DNA of 64,000 nucleotides, from NCBI RefSeq assembly GCF_029784155.1, contig NC_073693.1, forward strand, positions 160,934,031 to 160,998,030, read 5' to 3'. Every line of letters begins with the position of its first letter. The stretch's first letter is position 1. The DNA comes from Uranotaenia lowii (taxonomy: Eukaryota; Arthropoda; Insecta; Diptera; Culicidae). The position numbers and the translations under genes are program-made. Positions 46,347 to 57,218 of this stretch are shown here, in pieces. The notes under the pieces are model-generated. The model saw only the letters and a program-made list of their open reading frames with translations, made no database searches and was not told the DNA's origin.

Positions 46347-47228
46347 CAGTGAAACCCCGATTTTGTCACCCCCATGATGCATTTTATTGTGACAAATTAT
46401 GCCAGTGACAAAATCGGTTAATTTTTAAAAAGCACTCTTTTTGAATATCTATGTTGAAATTAATCAGAAAACATTACTACTGCGTTATTTAAAGCAGTGT
46501 AGGGTGTTTTTTGTGTGCTATTAGTTGATCATTAACTCATTATGAGTTAAATCTCTTTTTCATCACAATATTATTAAATTTTATTGCTATCTTTCTTAAA
46601 ACACTCTGTTTAACCTAACAAAAACAAGGTTAAAATTAAATTAAAAAATATATTTCTCAATTGGGCCCTCAGAGCCAAAGGAGTATAAGAGCAAAAATGG
46701 TCGATTCCAAATTTATAATGCCAACCGATTGTTCATTTTTAAACTTTGTTTGGTGATTTTTTAGGTTTTTAGAAATTTATTTACATTCTTTCGCGTTAGA
46801 ATGAAAAATACAAATTTTCGAAAAATGTTTGGAAATTGGAATAACACACTTGAAGGTGTGTTTTCTCCAAATTTCTCGAAATTAGCGCTTAAGCACTAAT
46901 AACCCTAAGGCTCCAAAATTCTTAAAACAAGTTTGTTGATCATTATCATTGATTTGTTGTATCGTTCCGTTATATTTATTATTTTGAATATATTCACCAA
47001 CTTTATTATTGTTCAAATGTGAATAAAAACACTTGTATAAAATCGGACATCTTTTCTTTGTTTCATTCATAAGTCATCTTAGCTATCGCTATCGAGAGAG
47101 AATCGCTGAGAAGGTTTGACTCTTATTTGTTTACATTCAATCAAATATAGTGACAAAATCTGGTTCAAAAAACCTGACCGAATCGAGGGTAGACAAAATC
47201 GGGGGCGGACAAATTCGGGGATTCACTG
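46347..47228. mobile_element. pogo-like element, copy 2 (882 bp)
   Basis: TA|CAGTGAAACCCCGATTTTGT at the left and TTCGGGGATTCACTG|TA at the right. CCGATTTTGTC-type motifs repeat at both ends as in the 2046-3615 copy. It interrupts the downstream half of the Jockey target duplication; the undisturbed site AAAAGTACTTTTTAATC is visible at 42379. No coding capacity. Confidence 0.85.
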
Positions 47229-48121
47229 TACTTTTTAATCTCTAATGCGCACGTACATCATCACTAACAGTATTATGGATTTTTCAAATCAAAACATCAA
47301 AATGCTGTAATCTTTAGTTCTTAGTCAAGTTTTTATGGAAAAATAATGTGTATTTTAAATAGTACTAGCTGACCCGGTGTGCTTTGCTACACTTTCCAAA
47401 AATAAATGCTATTTGTATAAATTTATTCAAATTTAGATTTTTCAAGAATTTTTTTCAAATCAAACCTCATCATAAATTAGATTCAACAACTTTGAAATGT
47501 GAGCTGCATCTGGAGTTCCGAATTGCAATTCAAAGATGGTATATATTATTTACTGAAACTTGATCTCTAAATTTGTTTTTCAAGGTCTGAAATTTGTACT
47601 CTGTTTTTAAAGCTTCATAATGACATAAATAATGTCAAAATTTATGGATTTTCCACCTTTGTTTTCAAAATGGAAAGTTACGAACTTTCATAAAAACATT
47701 TGTCACATCTATTTTTTAATTATGCCAAATATCCGAACGCAAAAAAAACCCTCTTATAAAATATGGTCCCTTCTTTGAAAAGCTCTTTATCTAAAACTTA
47801 CATGGGAGCTCCCCCGTCTTTTCCAATTTTGTCCCCCATTGCTTGAAAAAGGTACACAGAAAAAATTATTTTCTGTAAAATTACAGTAAATGTCATGTAA
47901 CAAAAAGGAGCAGGACATTTACCGTAATTTTACAGGTCGAGGACATGCAATTCACAGGCAAGTTTAAAATTACAGGCCTGTAATTGCAGGCGACCTGTAA
48001 TTGCAAGCAAACTGTAATTACAAGCGACCTGTAATTTCAGCGACCAGTAAAATAATCTGCACGTAATTTTAATGTTGAGAATTTTTAAATAACAAATTAC
48101 TAAAAATTCTTAAATTTGTAC

Positions 48122-48289
48122 GTCTGAAGAACTGAAACAAATCCTTATTATTAACACTGTAGCAAGGTATAAAACTTTTTTTTCATTCAGCAGTTAATTT
48201 GTATGGTCTGAAGAACTGAAACAAATCCTTATTATTAACACTGTAGCAAGGTATAAAACTTTTTTTTCATTCAGCAGTTAATTTTGGAA
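48122..48289. repeat. perfect tandem duplication, period 84 bp
   Basis: GTCTGAAGAACTGAAACAAA begins both units (48122 and 48206) and the units are essentially identical through TTCATTCAGCAGTTAATTT. Such identity inside an otherwise diverged element points to a recent duplication. Confidence 0.9.
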
Positions 48290-49286
48290 AAAAATGGAAT
48301 ATTTCTGTTCAATTCGCGTTTTAATGTGTTTTGAGCATGGAATTCAGATAATATAAGGATAAACTGTGTTATTTGAATGGAATTTTATTGAATAACATAT
48401 TACATTCTATCTAATAGGTCTTTTGACTGGCACATCCATTTGGAATGTATATAAACTTTTTCATTTGAGATGATATGAATAAACGTTTTTGTTTTAGAAT
48501 TTACAATTAGAAATTATTTTAATTAAATTTTATTTTTTTGAAATACAATATTGAAAGAAAGCTCTGTATGAAGAATATGTATCAAAATTAAAATTATCGG
48601 CTAATGACGGAACTATCATTTTTTACGTTATGTTAATTAGCAAATCATTTTAGATTTTTATATTTTTAAATCGTTATTCAGAAACTATTTATAAATCGTA
48701 CCTTTGCACAAAATAAAAAAGCCCCCATGTCTGTTTATACACTACGTACTATCACGTACTAACCTTGTCTAGTGACAACCGGAGAGACCGTCATTTTTTC
48801 CTAATTTGCCAGCAAAATTTGTGATTTAAGTTGACTTTGCGATGAGTTTATCAGCTAAGCTAATTGACTGATCAGGTGAGATTTCACACCAAGAAGAATA
48901 ACCGTATGCTGCTGCTGATGATTGTTGTTTGCTTTTAATATTCTGAAATAAAATGAATGAATATTAAGAAAATTGGAATTAGCATAAAAAAATATAAACT
49001 TGTGATATGATCAACTAACCTTTTATCTAATCGTAGGTGAAGGGTACACTTTGTCCGCGTAAGCTTTTTTCCTGGTTTCCGAAATTCGAAGAAGTTTCGT
49101 ACATTTATCTCAGCTGTCAGCTGTTGTAAAATAATAGAAAGATTAGATTTGAAAACTACTCTCAGTTGATTTTTGTTTGTTTTAAAATGAGCATTGTACC
49201 TAGATGTTAGATCAGGTAAATCGAGTTAGCACAAACAAAAACCGGAGCTCCTTCACATTATTATGTAAACAGAAAAAAACTAACCT

Positions 49287-49632
49287 TTAATCACTAACTA
49301 TCCAAGGAATCCTAATTTGTATTTTTCTGCCCCCGTCATGCTGTTGTTGCTTCTTTCGTCCCGACCAGAATCGGTAGCTTCCAGAGAGGTTCCTCCTTGC
49401 TGCTTCAGGTGACCGCTGCTGGGAGTTGGGACACTCGTTGGCCTTGGACCTTGCTCCTGAATCTGCAAAGAAAAAACGATTTTAATAAAAGAAGTGTATT
49501 TAAAGTTTAATAAAAGAAAACAAAACAAAAAATCTTACCGGAAACTTGCCCCAGGTTTCCCTCAGAATTATTCCCTCCGGCACTTGCATCTTGAACTTTT
49601 TCTGCAAACTTTTGACACACGCGTATTTTCAT
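49287..49632 (-). CDS. unrecognised two-exon ORF (89 residues) inside a TIR element
   Basis: Minus-strand ATG at 49632 starts MKIRVCQKFAEKVQDASAGG. Exon 1 ends at 49539 with donor GTAAGA. Exon 2 runs 49462-49287 after the acceptor TTCTTTGCAG. The joined product continues SDSGARSKANECPNSQQRSP, ends RIPWIVSD and stops at TAA. The alternative phase of exon 1/2 (QVPEGIILRETWGKFP joined to IQEQGPRPTSVP) is also open, so which frame is used is uncertain. The product is basic, Ser/Gln-rich and of unknown function. Its start codon is only 9 bp from a divergent plus-strand ATG. Confidence 0.35.
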
Positions 49633-49641
49633 TGTAGAAAA

Positions 49642-49776
49642 ATGCCGGACAATGATAAAAAAATCTACCTGGTGAGTGGGTACTTTGATCAAAAGCCTCT
49701 AGTACATCAAAACTACCCACTCAAAAAGTTCAAACAAAACTACGTACTTTGGCCTCATCAACCCAGTGGTGAGTAG
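49642..49776 (+). CDS. unrecognised short ORF, divergent partner of the 49632 ORF
   Basis: MPDNDKKIYLVSGYFDQKPL begins at 49642 after an acceptor-like TTTTCATTGTAG. The frame runs 44 codons to TAG, which lies inside a strong donor (CCCAGTG|GTGAGT at 49770), so it may be an exon rather than a whole gene. Lys/Tyr-rich; no family recognised. Confidence 0.3.
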   Translation: MPDNDKKIYLVSGYFDQKPLVHQNYPLKKFKQNYVLWPHQPSGE

Positions 49777-50329
49777 TTAAGTGGGTAGTTTTGTTTTGTC
49801 CGTGAAGGTTTGAAATTAATTAATTCAACACTTTTCACGTTTTGCGTGTCAATAAAAAACGAAAAACAATTTGGTAGCAAAATTTGAATATGGCGAATGC
49901 GCCAAATGTAAACGAACTAAGTTATCAGCTGGGTTGAAAAAGTACGTTCGAAGACCTACATTTTGTACAAAGTTATTTAAGGAATATTTAATTTTTGAGA
50001 AAAAAAGGAAACAAAATAATATTTTTGCTAGGAGCTTATGGAGCTGTCAAACATTGAACACGATTTTCTCGAAACAGCTATGTTGGCACATGCGCCGTAT
50101 TCAAAATTCGATACTGAATTAAAAAGTAAAGTTTCACCGTTCTAAATTTTTGTTTCTCAATTCAAAGTTTAACGTTTCGAAAACAGTTTTTGGAAAATTT
50201 AAAGTATTTTGCTTAAATTTAGCACATAAAAATTTCATCAAAGGTATTTATGCATATAGGTAGTTCTTTAAAAAATGGAACCATTAAAGAATTGCTCGGA
50301 CATTTAAAACAATACCGGCTTATTTTCAG

Positions 50330-50507
50330 ATAAATTTACCTTTATCTGTACCGCGGATTTGTGCCAGGAATCGTGAGGATCCTCAGGAATCAGTAACGGC
50401 AATGGGACTTTTGATTGCCAATTTTAATTCCTACTGGAGAAAGCCTGCAAAGATTAAGCCCGTATCGACTGACTCGAGTTTTACAGCTTTTCTCCTGGAA
50501 CAATAAA
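50330..50507 (+). CDS. unrecognised exon-like ORF in the same TIR element
   Basis: After the acceptor CTTATTTTCAG the frame opens with INLPLSVPRICARNREDPQE and continues SVTAMGLLIANFNSYWRKPA, ending FTAFLLEQ and TAA at 50505-50507. About 58 codons with good coding bias. No family recognised and no upstream exon identified with matching phase. Confidence 0.35.
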
Positions 50508-50682
50508 ATCGGACGTAACCAGTCGCTAGGTAAGGTTTTTCACCGCAGTTGTCACAGAACCATTACTTTATGAAAATACCAATTCCTAGAACTCCATTAG
50601 CCTTGGTATGTTACTGTTGCCAATTGACTTCGAAGGTGAATTTTGCATCTGTTAACGGACGGAGGGCGGGGACAATTTGGCC

Positions 50683-50916
50683 ATGGCTAATATTGATACC
50701 TTTCCTGCAAAGGATCTGCAAAGATTACAATTATCATATTTATTTTACCATTTGGTGGAAAAGAATGAAAGTTCTGCTTACCTGCTTAAACAATCAAACT
50801 CCTATCATTTTACTTCTCGAGCACGGTCAGTTCCTCTCGTTCACCATCCATATCGTGTAACGGATGACTGCAGCATGCATTCGTATAACAGTCTGGAAAT
50901 GTTATCCTATGGGTGA
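50683..50916 (+). CDS. unrecognised 77-residue ORF in the same TIR element
   Basis: GGCCATGGCTAATATTG is a good Kozak context (MANIDTFPAKDLQRLQLSYL). The protein continues FYHLVEKNESSAYLLKQSNS and ends NSLEMLSYG. Helical, soluble, one Cys. No recognisable domain. Its coding look contrasts with the surrounding AT-rich DNA. Confidence 0.35.
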   Translation: MANIDTFPAKDLQRLQLSYLFYHLVEKNESSAYLLKQSNSYHFTSRARSVPLVHHPYRVTDDCSMHSYNSLEMLSYG

Positions 50917-52084
50917 ACCGATGAAGCCGGATATTTTCGTTCGAAGCCTCCCGGTATCAATCCCATTTCGAAGCGTTTCCCAGCGGTTCCCCCCGTTGCT
51001 GAACCGATAGTGAAAAAAAGATGCTAACGGGAAGTAATGTAAACTGCATTCATAAACACTAGCCACAATCACTCGAATTTTACAGTCCTGAAATTCAACA
51101 CCAGCCTGTAAATAATGTTCTCACTTAAAAATAATGCTTCCACCTGTAAAGCTACAGTACATGTCCTGCTCCTTTTTGTTACAGGACATTTGCTGTAATA
51201 TCAAATGATTTATCATTTAATTTTCAAGCAATCAATTGCAAATTACGTGGTTTCGAAATTACAGGTTGAATTATTTTAAAGGTAACCATTTTCAATGACA
51301 CGTAATTGTCCATATTTTTTTCTGTGTAGGCTGATTTTCCCGGCTCGAGTTTACATAAATTTCTAATCGAAAGAAAAAGATTCGCTTATTGAAATTGATT
51401 GCATATTGTACTTTATGGAGATAGAATTTTGAAAACCGATCAATAGCGTGAATCGGGACAGTTTTATAAGTATATTTCTAATATTCTGTTTTATGAGCAC
51501 TTCTAGCTCCTGATTAGCTTTAGATGGTGCATTTTTTGGAGTTGAAAAAATAAGCTATAGAAATTTAAAAAAAAAAAACGACGAAAAACTACTTTTTCTA
51601 TTTGTTTGTTTTATCAAGTTTCATTGACATATCTGCAGTATAAATTTAGGTTTTTACTCCACTTTTAACGAATGCTGTTCAAAGCAAATGACCTTCATTC
51701 ACAAAGACATTTAAGATTTTTTAATATCCGCATCAGTTTCAATATTCGGAATATCCCTTCTGGTCTTTCCAACATATTGAATTATTTTGAAGATGAATTT
51801 CTTAAAAGTTCGACGTTTGCTCTTGCCCAACCGTGTAAGTTGACAGGAGGGAATATTGTTTTTAAAACTTTAAGAGTATACAAAATATTTCTCATGAAAA
51901 TTTTGCTTCTAGTTGAATATCAGTTCTAAAGTCTCACTTTTCAAAAAAGAAGCAGATCAAAAGTCTCTATTAAGTCGCCATGTAACACAAAAACACTTTT
52001 CATGTTAGGTACGTACTTGAAATGGTTTGTAAGCAAAAAGTACAAAGTTTTTTTTAGAATTATCTATATATATAAAAATGAATT

Positions 52085-52085
<1 letters not shown>

Positions 52086-52137
<52 letters not shown>
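52086..52137. repeat. CTGT microsatellite (13 units)
   Basis: Thirteen perfect CTGT units; the inverted arm has nine ACAG units at 59669-59704, so the arms have diverged by slippage since duplication. Confidence 0.95.
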
Positions 52138-52138
52138 T

Positions 52139-53790
52139 CCCTATAGACTCGGAAACTACTGAACCGATTTGCGTGAAACTTGGCAGGTGGGGGTATTGGA
52201 GGCAGGGGAAGGTTCCTATTATGGTTTGAGACCCCTCCCTTTCTCATGAAAGGGGGGAGGGGCCTCCCAAGCAAAAGTCAATTTTTCGCATAAATCGAGA
52301 ACGCATCAAGTAAATGGTATCAAATTTGGCATGGGGTGGTATTTGGGAACAAGGAATATTTCTATGAATATTAGACACCCCTCCCTCCTCTCAGTGGGGT
52401 GATAGGAAGGGGGGAGTGGGGCTACCTTACAATTTATCATACAACTCGAAAACTAATCAAGATATTGGAACCAAATTTGGCATGGGAAGGTATTGGATAC
52501 GAAAAATAATTCAATGGTTATTCGATACCCCTCCCTCTTTCCAGTAGAAAGGGGGGGGGGCTTTTATATTTTTTTACATAACTCAAAAACTAATAAAGCA
52601 AATGGAACCAAATTTAGCATGGAAGGGTATTTGGATAAGAAAAATATTTCTATGATTATTTAAGACCCCTCCCTCTTTCCAGTAGGGAGATATTAAGGGG
52701 GGAGGGTCCTCTTTTATAATTTTTTACATAACTCAAAAACTAATTAAGCTAATGGAACCAAATTTGGCATGGGCGGGTATTTGGGAACTTGACATGTTCT
52801 AATGATTGTTTGAGACCCCTTCCTTCTTCCAGCGGGAAGTAAGGAAAGAGGAAGGGGAGTTTCATACAATTTTTGCTGCATAATTCGAGAACTACAACCG
52901 CAATAGGAACCAAATTTGACGTGGAACGATATTTGGGTACGAGAAATGCTTCTATGAATATTTGGTATCCCTCACTCCTTCAAAGAAGTGGATGAAAAGG
53001 AGTAATTCAATTTTCAGTATAATAGGAGAGCTGATCGAGAAAATTGAACCATATTTGGCATGTGAGGGTATTTGGAGACGAGGAATGTTTTTATAATAAA
53101 TTGAAGCCCCACCTTTTCTCAGCGGAAAGATATAAAGGGAGAAAAAGGGGCTTCCATACAAATTTTTTGCATAACTTGAGAATAAATCGTGCAAATGATA
53201 CCAAATTTGGTATCATAAAGTATTTGAATACGAAAAATATTTTTAGGGATATTAAGTTTTCACCCCTCCATTCAATGGAGAGAACGGAATGGGGGATGGT
53301 ACTTCCTTTCAAGTTTATGCATAACCCAATAAATTACAACGCAAATAAAACCAAATTTGGCATGGGATGGTATTTTAATACTAGAAATTTTCCTATATGA
53401 GACGATTCCTTTCTTGCAGTAGGAGGATAGAATTGGGAATATAGGAAGGGAAGAGGAATGCATTTAACTTTTTTTTACAAAATCCGAGAAATGGACAAAA
53501 CTTAACATAAAAATTCATTTTGGTATGATTATATGATTATCTGACACACAATCCTCCTTTCAGTGAGTAGGTACATAGGAGGAGGGAGGTGAGCCCAATA
53601 CAATTTTGTTTGCATAAGTTCTCTATTTATGCTAACGAAGCCAACCAATGGAAACAAATATGGCATGGAAAGGTACTTGGTTACGAGATATGTTTCTAGG
53701 ATTGTTATAGACTCTTACGCTTCACAGTGTTGAGAGGGGAAGAAAAGAGGGGGCTCCATACAAATTAAGTTGTAAACTCAAAAACTTATC
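52139..53790. repeat. about 11 tandem units of about 148 bp
   Basis: Each unit carries AAACTAAT, then GGAACCAAATTTGGCATGGG, GGTATTTGG, ATTTCTATGATTATT and ACCCCTCCCTC...GGGGGGAGGG. Anchors (CAAATTTGGCATG or variants) lie at about 52175, 52321, 52472, 52609, 52759, 52911, 53050, 53202, 53352, 53500 and 53664. Units are 70-85 percent alike by eye. The same array is present inverted at 58.0-59.65 kb. Confidence 0.8.
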
Positions 53791-54303
53791 AACCAATGGA
53801 ACTATATCTATTATATAAAATTCTCTTGTAACGGTGTTTGTAGTACTACTCCTCTGGAATTGGCGCGTATTTCTCAACCAGGCATACTGTCAATGCACGT
53901 GATGGCGCTATGAAGCCTAGATGTGATGCTTTTCTTTAAGATTCCCAGCACATTTTTACAGCACATATTAATGAATGACGCATAGATGTGACCCAGATTG
54001 ATATATTGTCGATCAAATCAAAACCATAACAACGATTTTAAAAATTGAAACTATTTTGACTGCGTGTTAATTAAAGCAGCAATTGTTGACTTAAAAATAT
54101 GAGTTAAATACTGATGAATATGAAATAATAGTATGACTTTTTGTAGATGTTTGAAAAAAGGCAAGATTAACATACAATTTTATAATTGAATACGCCTATA
54201 AGGTGAGTTTTGAATGTTTTGATTCATATCGATAACATAAAAAAGAATAAGCTGTTTCAACAGATATGGATCGAAAACATTTTCCAAACATGTATAAATA
54301 TAC

Positions 54304-56900
54304 TAGCTGACCCGGTGTGCTTTGCTACACCTTTCAAAAACAAATGTTATTTTCAGAAACTTTTTAAATTTTTATAGTTTTGTTGGCATTATTTTAAATC
54401 AAATAACAACATAATTCATAAGCAAACGCTTTAAAATGAGATCTACAGCTGGAGTTTCGAATTGCAATCCAAAGATGACTTAAACAAATTTTCTGAATCT
54501 TGATCTGTGAATTTGTGTTAAAAATGTGATAATTTTAATCTGTTTCTTTAAGCTTCGTTCTGAAAAAGGAGGGTCTCAAATTAATCTTACGCAAACAATC
54601 TAACTTATGATATCTGGTTGTTTTTGCTTGATATGTTCTAAAAACTGATAAGAGAGCCCCCCTGTCCTCCCTTTTCTCCCCCTGCTGAATGGAGGACGGG
54701 ATCTTTAATAATCATACCCATGTTTTTCGTTCCCCAAAATCTTCTTATATCATACTAGCAGACCCGGTAAACTTCGTCTTACCATGTTCACTTGGCATTC
54801 CATTATGTTAACCGATTAATTTTTTAAATCATTAAATTTTGAGTTGTTAATCGTCTCGCTTTTGTAACATGTCCTAGTTTTATTTTACATTTCCCTCCTT
54901 ACCGTTTACTCGAATTGTTCCGTTTAACTCTATCGCAATCGGGTTTGCCGCAGCCCGTGGCCTAGAGGATAGCCTTCAAATCTTCTAAGCCAACGGGCAT
55001 GAGATCGAGTCCCGGTCACGGCATACATAGTACTTATACTGTCTTTGGGTTGGTGGTTCTAGCATTTGAAAGATGCTAGCCATCATATCCTCGAAAGTTG
55101 TTTGCTTAGAGATAAGTGAAAAAGGAATCTCTTCGAGGAAACATCAAGTTTCATTGAGATCCTGTGTGTGTTTGTGTTCGTTTTTTTTTTTAAAAAACCT
55201 TAGAATTTGAACTCAATTCTACGGGTCCTTACTTAAATTATCAAAAACTAACCTTCAATAAATCTAACATACATTTTACATGAAACTTTTTCATTAACTT
55301 TTCTTTGATTAGGATTTTTGTATATCTCCAAATGATAAGGTATCAGGTTCTCGTTGCAAATTTCATTGTTTTTTAGCACTTGACGTAATCATCCAACTTG
55401 GCAAGCCTCGTGCCAAAAAAAAATCAATTTTTGTTACTTGTTCGATAGATAGTTGTATGTTGATAACACATGTATGTTTCATTTATTGATTACCATTTAG
55501 TTGACTTGTTCCGCTTTGTTCGAGTTCCCATCAAGATTTAAATCGAAATCAAAAGTTTCTCATATATTGGAATATATTGCATATGAAACTTTATGGATAT
55601 AGAATTTGGAACACCAGAACAATTTTTTGAGTATTTGTCTCATATTTTGCCTAACGCAGCGCTTTCAACTTCCAATTAATTTTGGATGGTATATTTTTTA
55701 GAACTGAACATTAGAGAAGATTTTTTACTAACCATTTACAAAAAGCTTTTTGTTCACCATCCTCACCGTTCGAAGCAGTTCAAATAAATGACCATATTTT
55801 CACCAAAATCACATTCAATAAGTTTCGCCTGATACCACACTTATAGACACGACTCATTTTAACTTGAAGTATTCCCAAACAGCACTTGTCATGGCATGAA
55901 ATCTGGCGATTTTGTAAACTGCAAATTTCTTTTAAATATTTATTAAAGCAAAAAAATTCCTGAAATTTAACCCAATGAATCAAGGAAACGATTCGTTTTG
56001 ATAGGAGGAAATAAATATAATGTTTATATTTTTTTTTTTCAACCAAATCACAGCATTTTTTACTATTTCATCATAAAGAGCATATGTGCCAATTTAACCC
56101 ATTTTTTAAGAGATTCTGATAGAAACATTGGGAAGCTCTGATTTCAAAATCTGCTGAACATTGTTGGTGTCGATTTGCAATTTCATTTAGGATTATGTAG
56201 TATGTTCAAGATTCAACAACATTTAATAGGCCTTGTGATATAGTTTAGTTGGCAAGTCAGTTGCCAACTGAGCTATAACATAAAAAAAGTTAAGTTCGCA
56301 AAAAGAAATATCTAAGTATACATTTATCCCATTTATTGGGACACTTTTTAGCACTTTCTCAAATGCGTCAGTGAAAAGACTTTAAAATCAATTTAATTCT
56401 TGTTCTTGTTCGTCTGTTTTATCAATTCTTCTTGTTGATGCAGTTTTTCTCCGGAATAAATTAATGCTTAGTACTACAATATTACTAAATTTTGTTAACC
56501 AAAAGATCTTGATTTACAAAGACATTTAAAAATTTTAAATATCCGCTTTGGATTCAACATTTGAAATATCCTTTCTGGACATTTTGGAGATTCTTAAATG
56601 GTAGATGTTTCATGATAAAAAGCCGCACTTGTACCTGTTCCACCGAGTGAAATGAATTATTTTTAACAGTCTCAGGTCATATTAAAAATTCATCTGCCAC
56701 TGAAAAAACAATCACAAAAAAACTTTTAAATAAAAAAGTGGGTCAAAACTCTCTTCTATGTAGACAAAATATGTAAAAAAAACACACACTGTTCATGTTA
56801 AAAATGTACTTGAATTGTGTGTAAACAAACAATAAACGTGTGAAGAATTTTACGCTGATTAAAAAAAAATAGTTTATATTGTCAGATTGTTTATTGAAGC
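54304..56900 (+). mobile_element. repeat family X, copy 2 (spacer of the inverted repeat)
   Basis: TACTAGCTGACCCGGTGTGC at 54301 opens a body homologous to 47363-52061 but without the 3.5-kb TIR insertion. A second, different ACTAGCAGACCCGGTAAACT start occurs at 54754. A SINE is inserted at 54955-55190. No protein-coding frame of note. Confidence 0.55.
54955..55190 (+). mobile_element. tRNA-derived SINE, most complete copy
   Basis: GCCCGTGGCCTAGAGGATAG (A-box region) and CATGAGATCGAGTCCCGGTC (B box) head the element. The body has GGGTTGGTGGTTCTAGCATT and ATGCTAGCCATCATATCCTC; the tail has CTCTTCGAGGAAACATCAAG and a TGTGTGTTTGTG run followed by T/A-rich DNA. It is the reference for the copies at 21844/28345 and 35810. 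Confidence 0.75.
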
Positions 56901-56939
56901 CGAATAATTTATAATTTATTTATACTTTTATGTGTGAAT

Positions 56940-57218
56940 GTTGAACGTTTGCTTATACTCTAGTGAACCTTCTGAACTCAAAATTCGCCCAAAAATGCAT
57001 ATCCTCACTTTTTGTTATGAGAAAGTGTTTTTTTTTTATTGATAACTTTTACTTATGGTTGCAAAAAACCAAAAAGTTCTTTGCATTCGGCTTTCAGATA
57101 CATCAATATTTAATCCATTTTAAAGGGCAGGCTCTTGTTCAGTTCATGTGTCTGTTCATTTTCATCGGATTTTGTCGTTGTTCTAAAAATTTAAAGGCGC
57201 ATGATACATCTTCGTAAA
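56940..57218 (+). mobile_element. repeat family X segment between copy 2 and the right arm
   Basis: GTTGAACGTTTGCTTATACT, TCAGTTCATGTGTCTG and similar stretches align with 59750-59950, which shows that the right arm region and the following 2.7 kb are two successive copies of the same unit. Confidence 0.5.

Larger units (their letters stand above)
47855..51326. mobile_element. 3.5-kb TIR element (TA duplication) carrying unrecognised spliced ORFs
   Basis: TA|CACAGAAAAAATTATTTTCT at the left, ATATTTTTTTCTGTG|TA at the right. Inner ends share the inverted pair AAAAAGGAGCAGGACAT (47903) and ATGTCCTGCTCCTTTTT (51161), plus many ATTACAGG motifs. A perfect tandem duplication lies at 48122-48289. 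Several coding-looking exons occur on both strands (49287-49632 minus, 49642 plus, 50330 plus, 50683 plus). One more possible minus-strand exon lies at about 49019-49115 (peptide FFEFRKPGKKLTRTK), spliceable to a downstream exon ending SHLISQLA near 48860. None looks like a known transposase. Confidence 0.65.
47363..52061 (+). mobile_element. repeat family X, copy 1 (body)
   Basis: TACTAGCTGACCCGGTGTGC opens this copy and also the one at 54301. After removing the 47855-51326 insertion, the two bodies align piecewise by eye (for example AACTTTGAAATGTGAGCTGC / GCTTTAAAATGAGATCTACA; GATAGAATTTTGAAAACCGA / GATATAGAATTTGGAACACC; CAAAGACATTTAA in both). The body leads into TCTATATATATAAAAATG and the TCTG array of the inverted-repeat arm. 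Similar ACTAGCTGACCCGG and TATATATAAAAATGAATTTC ends are widespread in insects; whether this is a Helitron, Penelope-like or other element I cannot decide. Confidence 0.55.
52062..54303 (+). repeat. left arm of a 2.2-2.5 kb near-identical inverted repeat
   Basis: Reading inward from ATCTATATATATAAAAATG to CCAAACATGTATAAATATAC, this arm is matched in reverse complement by 57219-59728. Identical frames (for example 53044-53400 plus and 58406-58762 minus, 118 codons) show near-complete identity. Differences seen: 13 versus 9 TCTG units, 4 bp near 53813, and a deletion of about 287 bp here (between CTCCTCTGGAA and TTGGCGCG) relative to the right arm. The outer 1.6 kb is made of about 11 diverged units of about 148 bp. 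Confidence 0.9.

Noticed and set aside
53044..53400. 118-codon plus-strand frame repeated at 58406-58762 as a possible gene pair
   Set aside because: It lies across diverged 148-bp tandem units and shifts register between units; identity of the two copies only reflects the inverted duplication.
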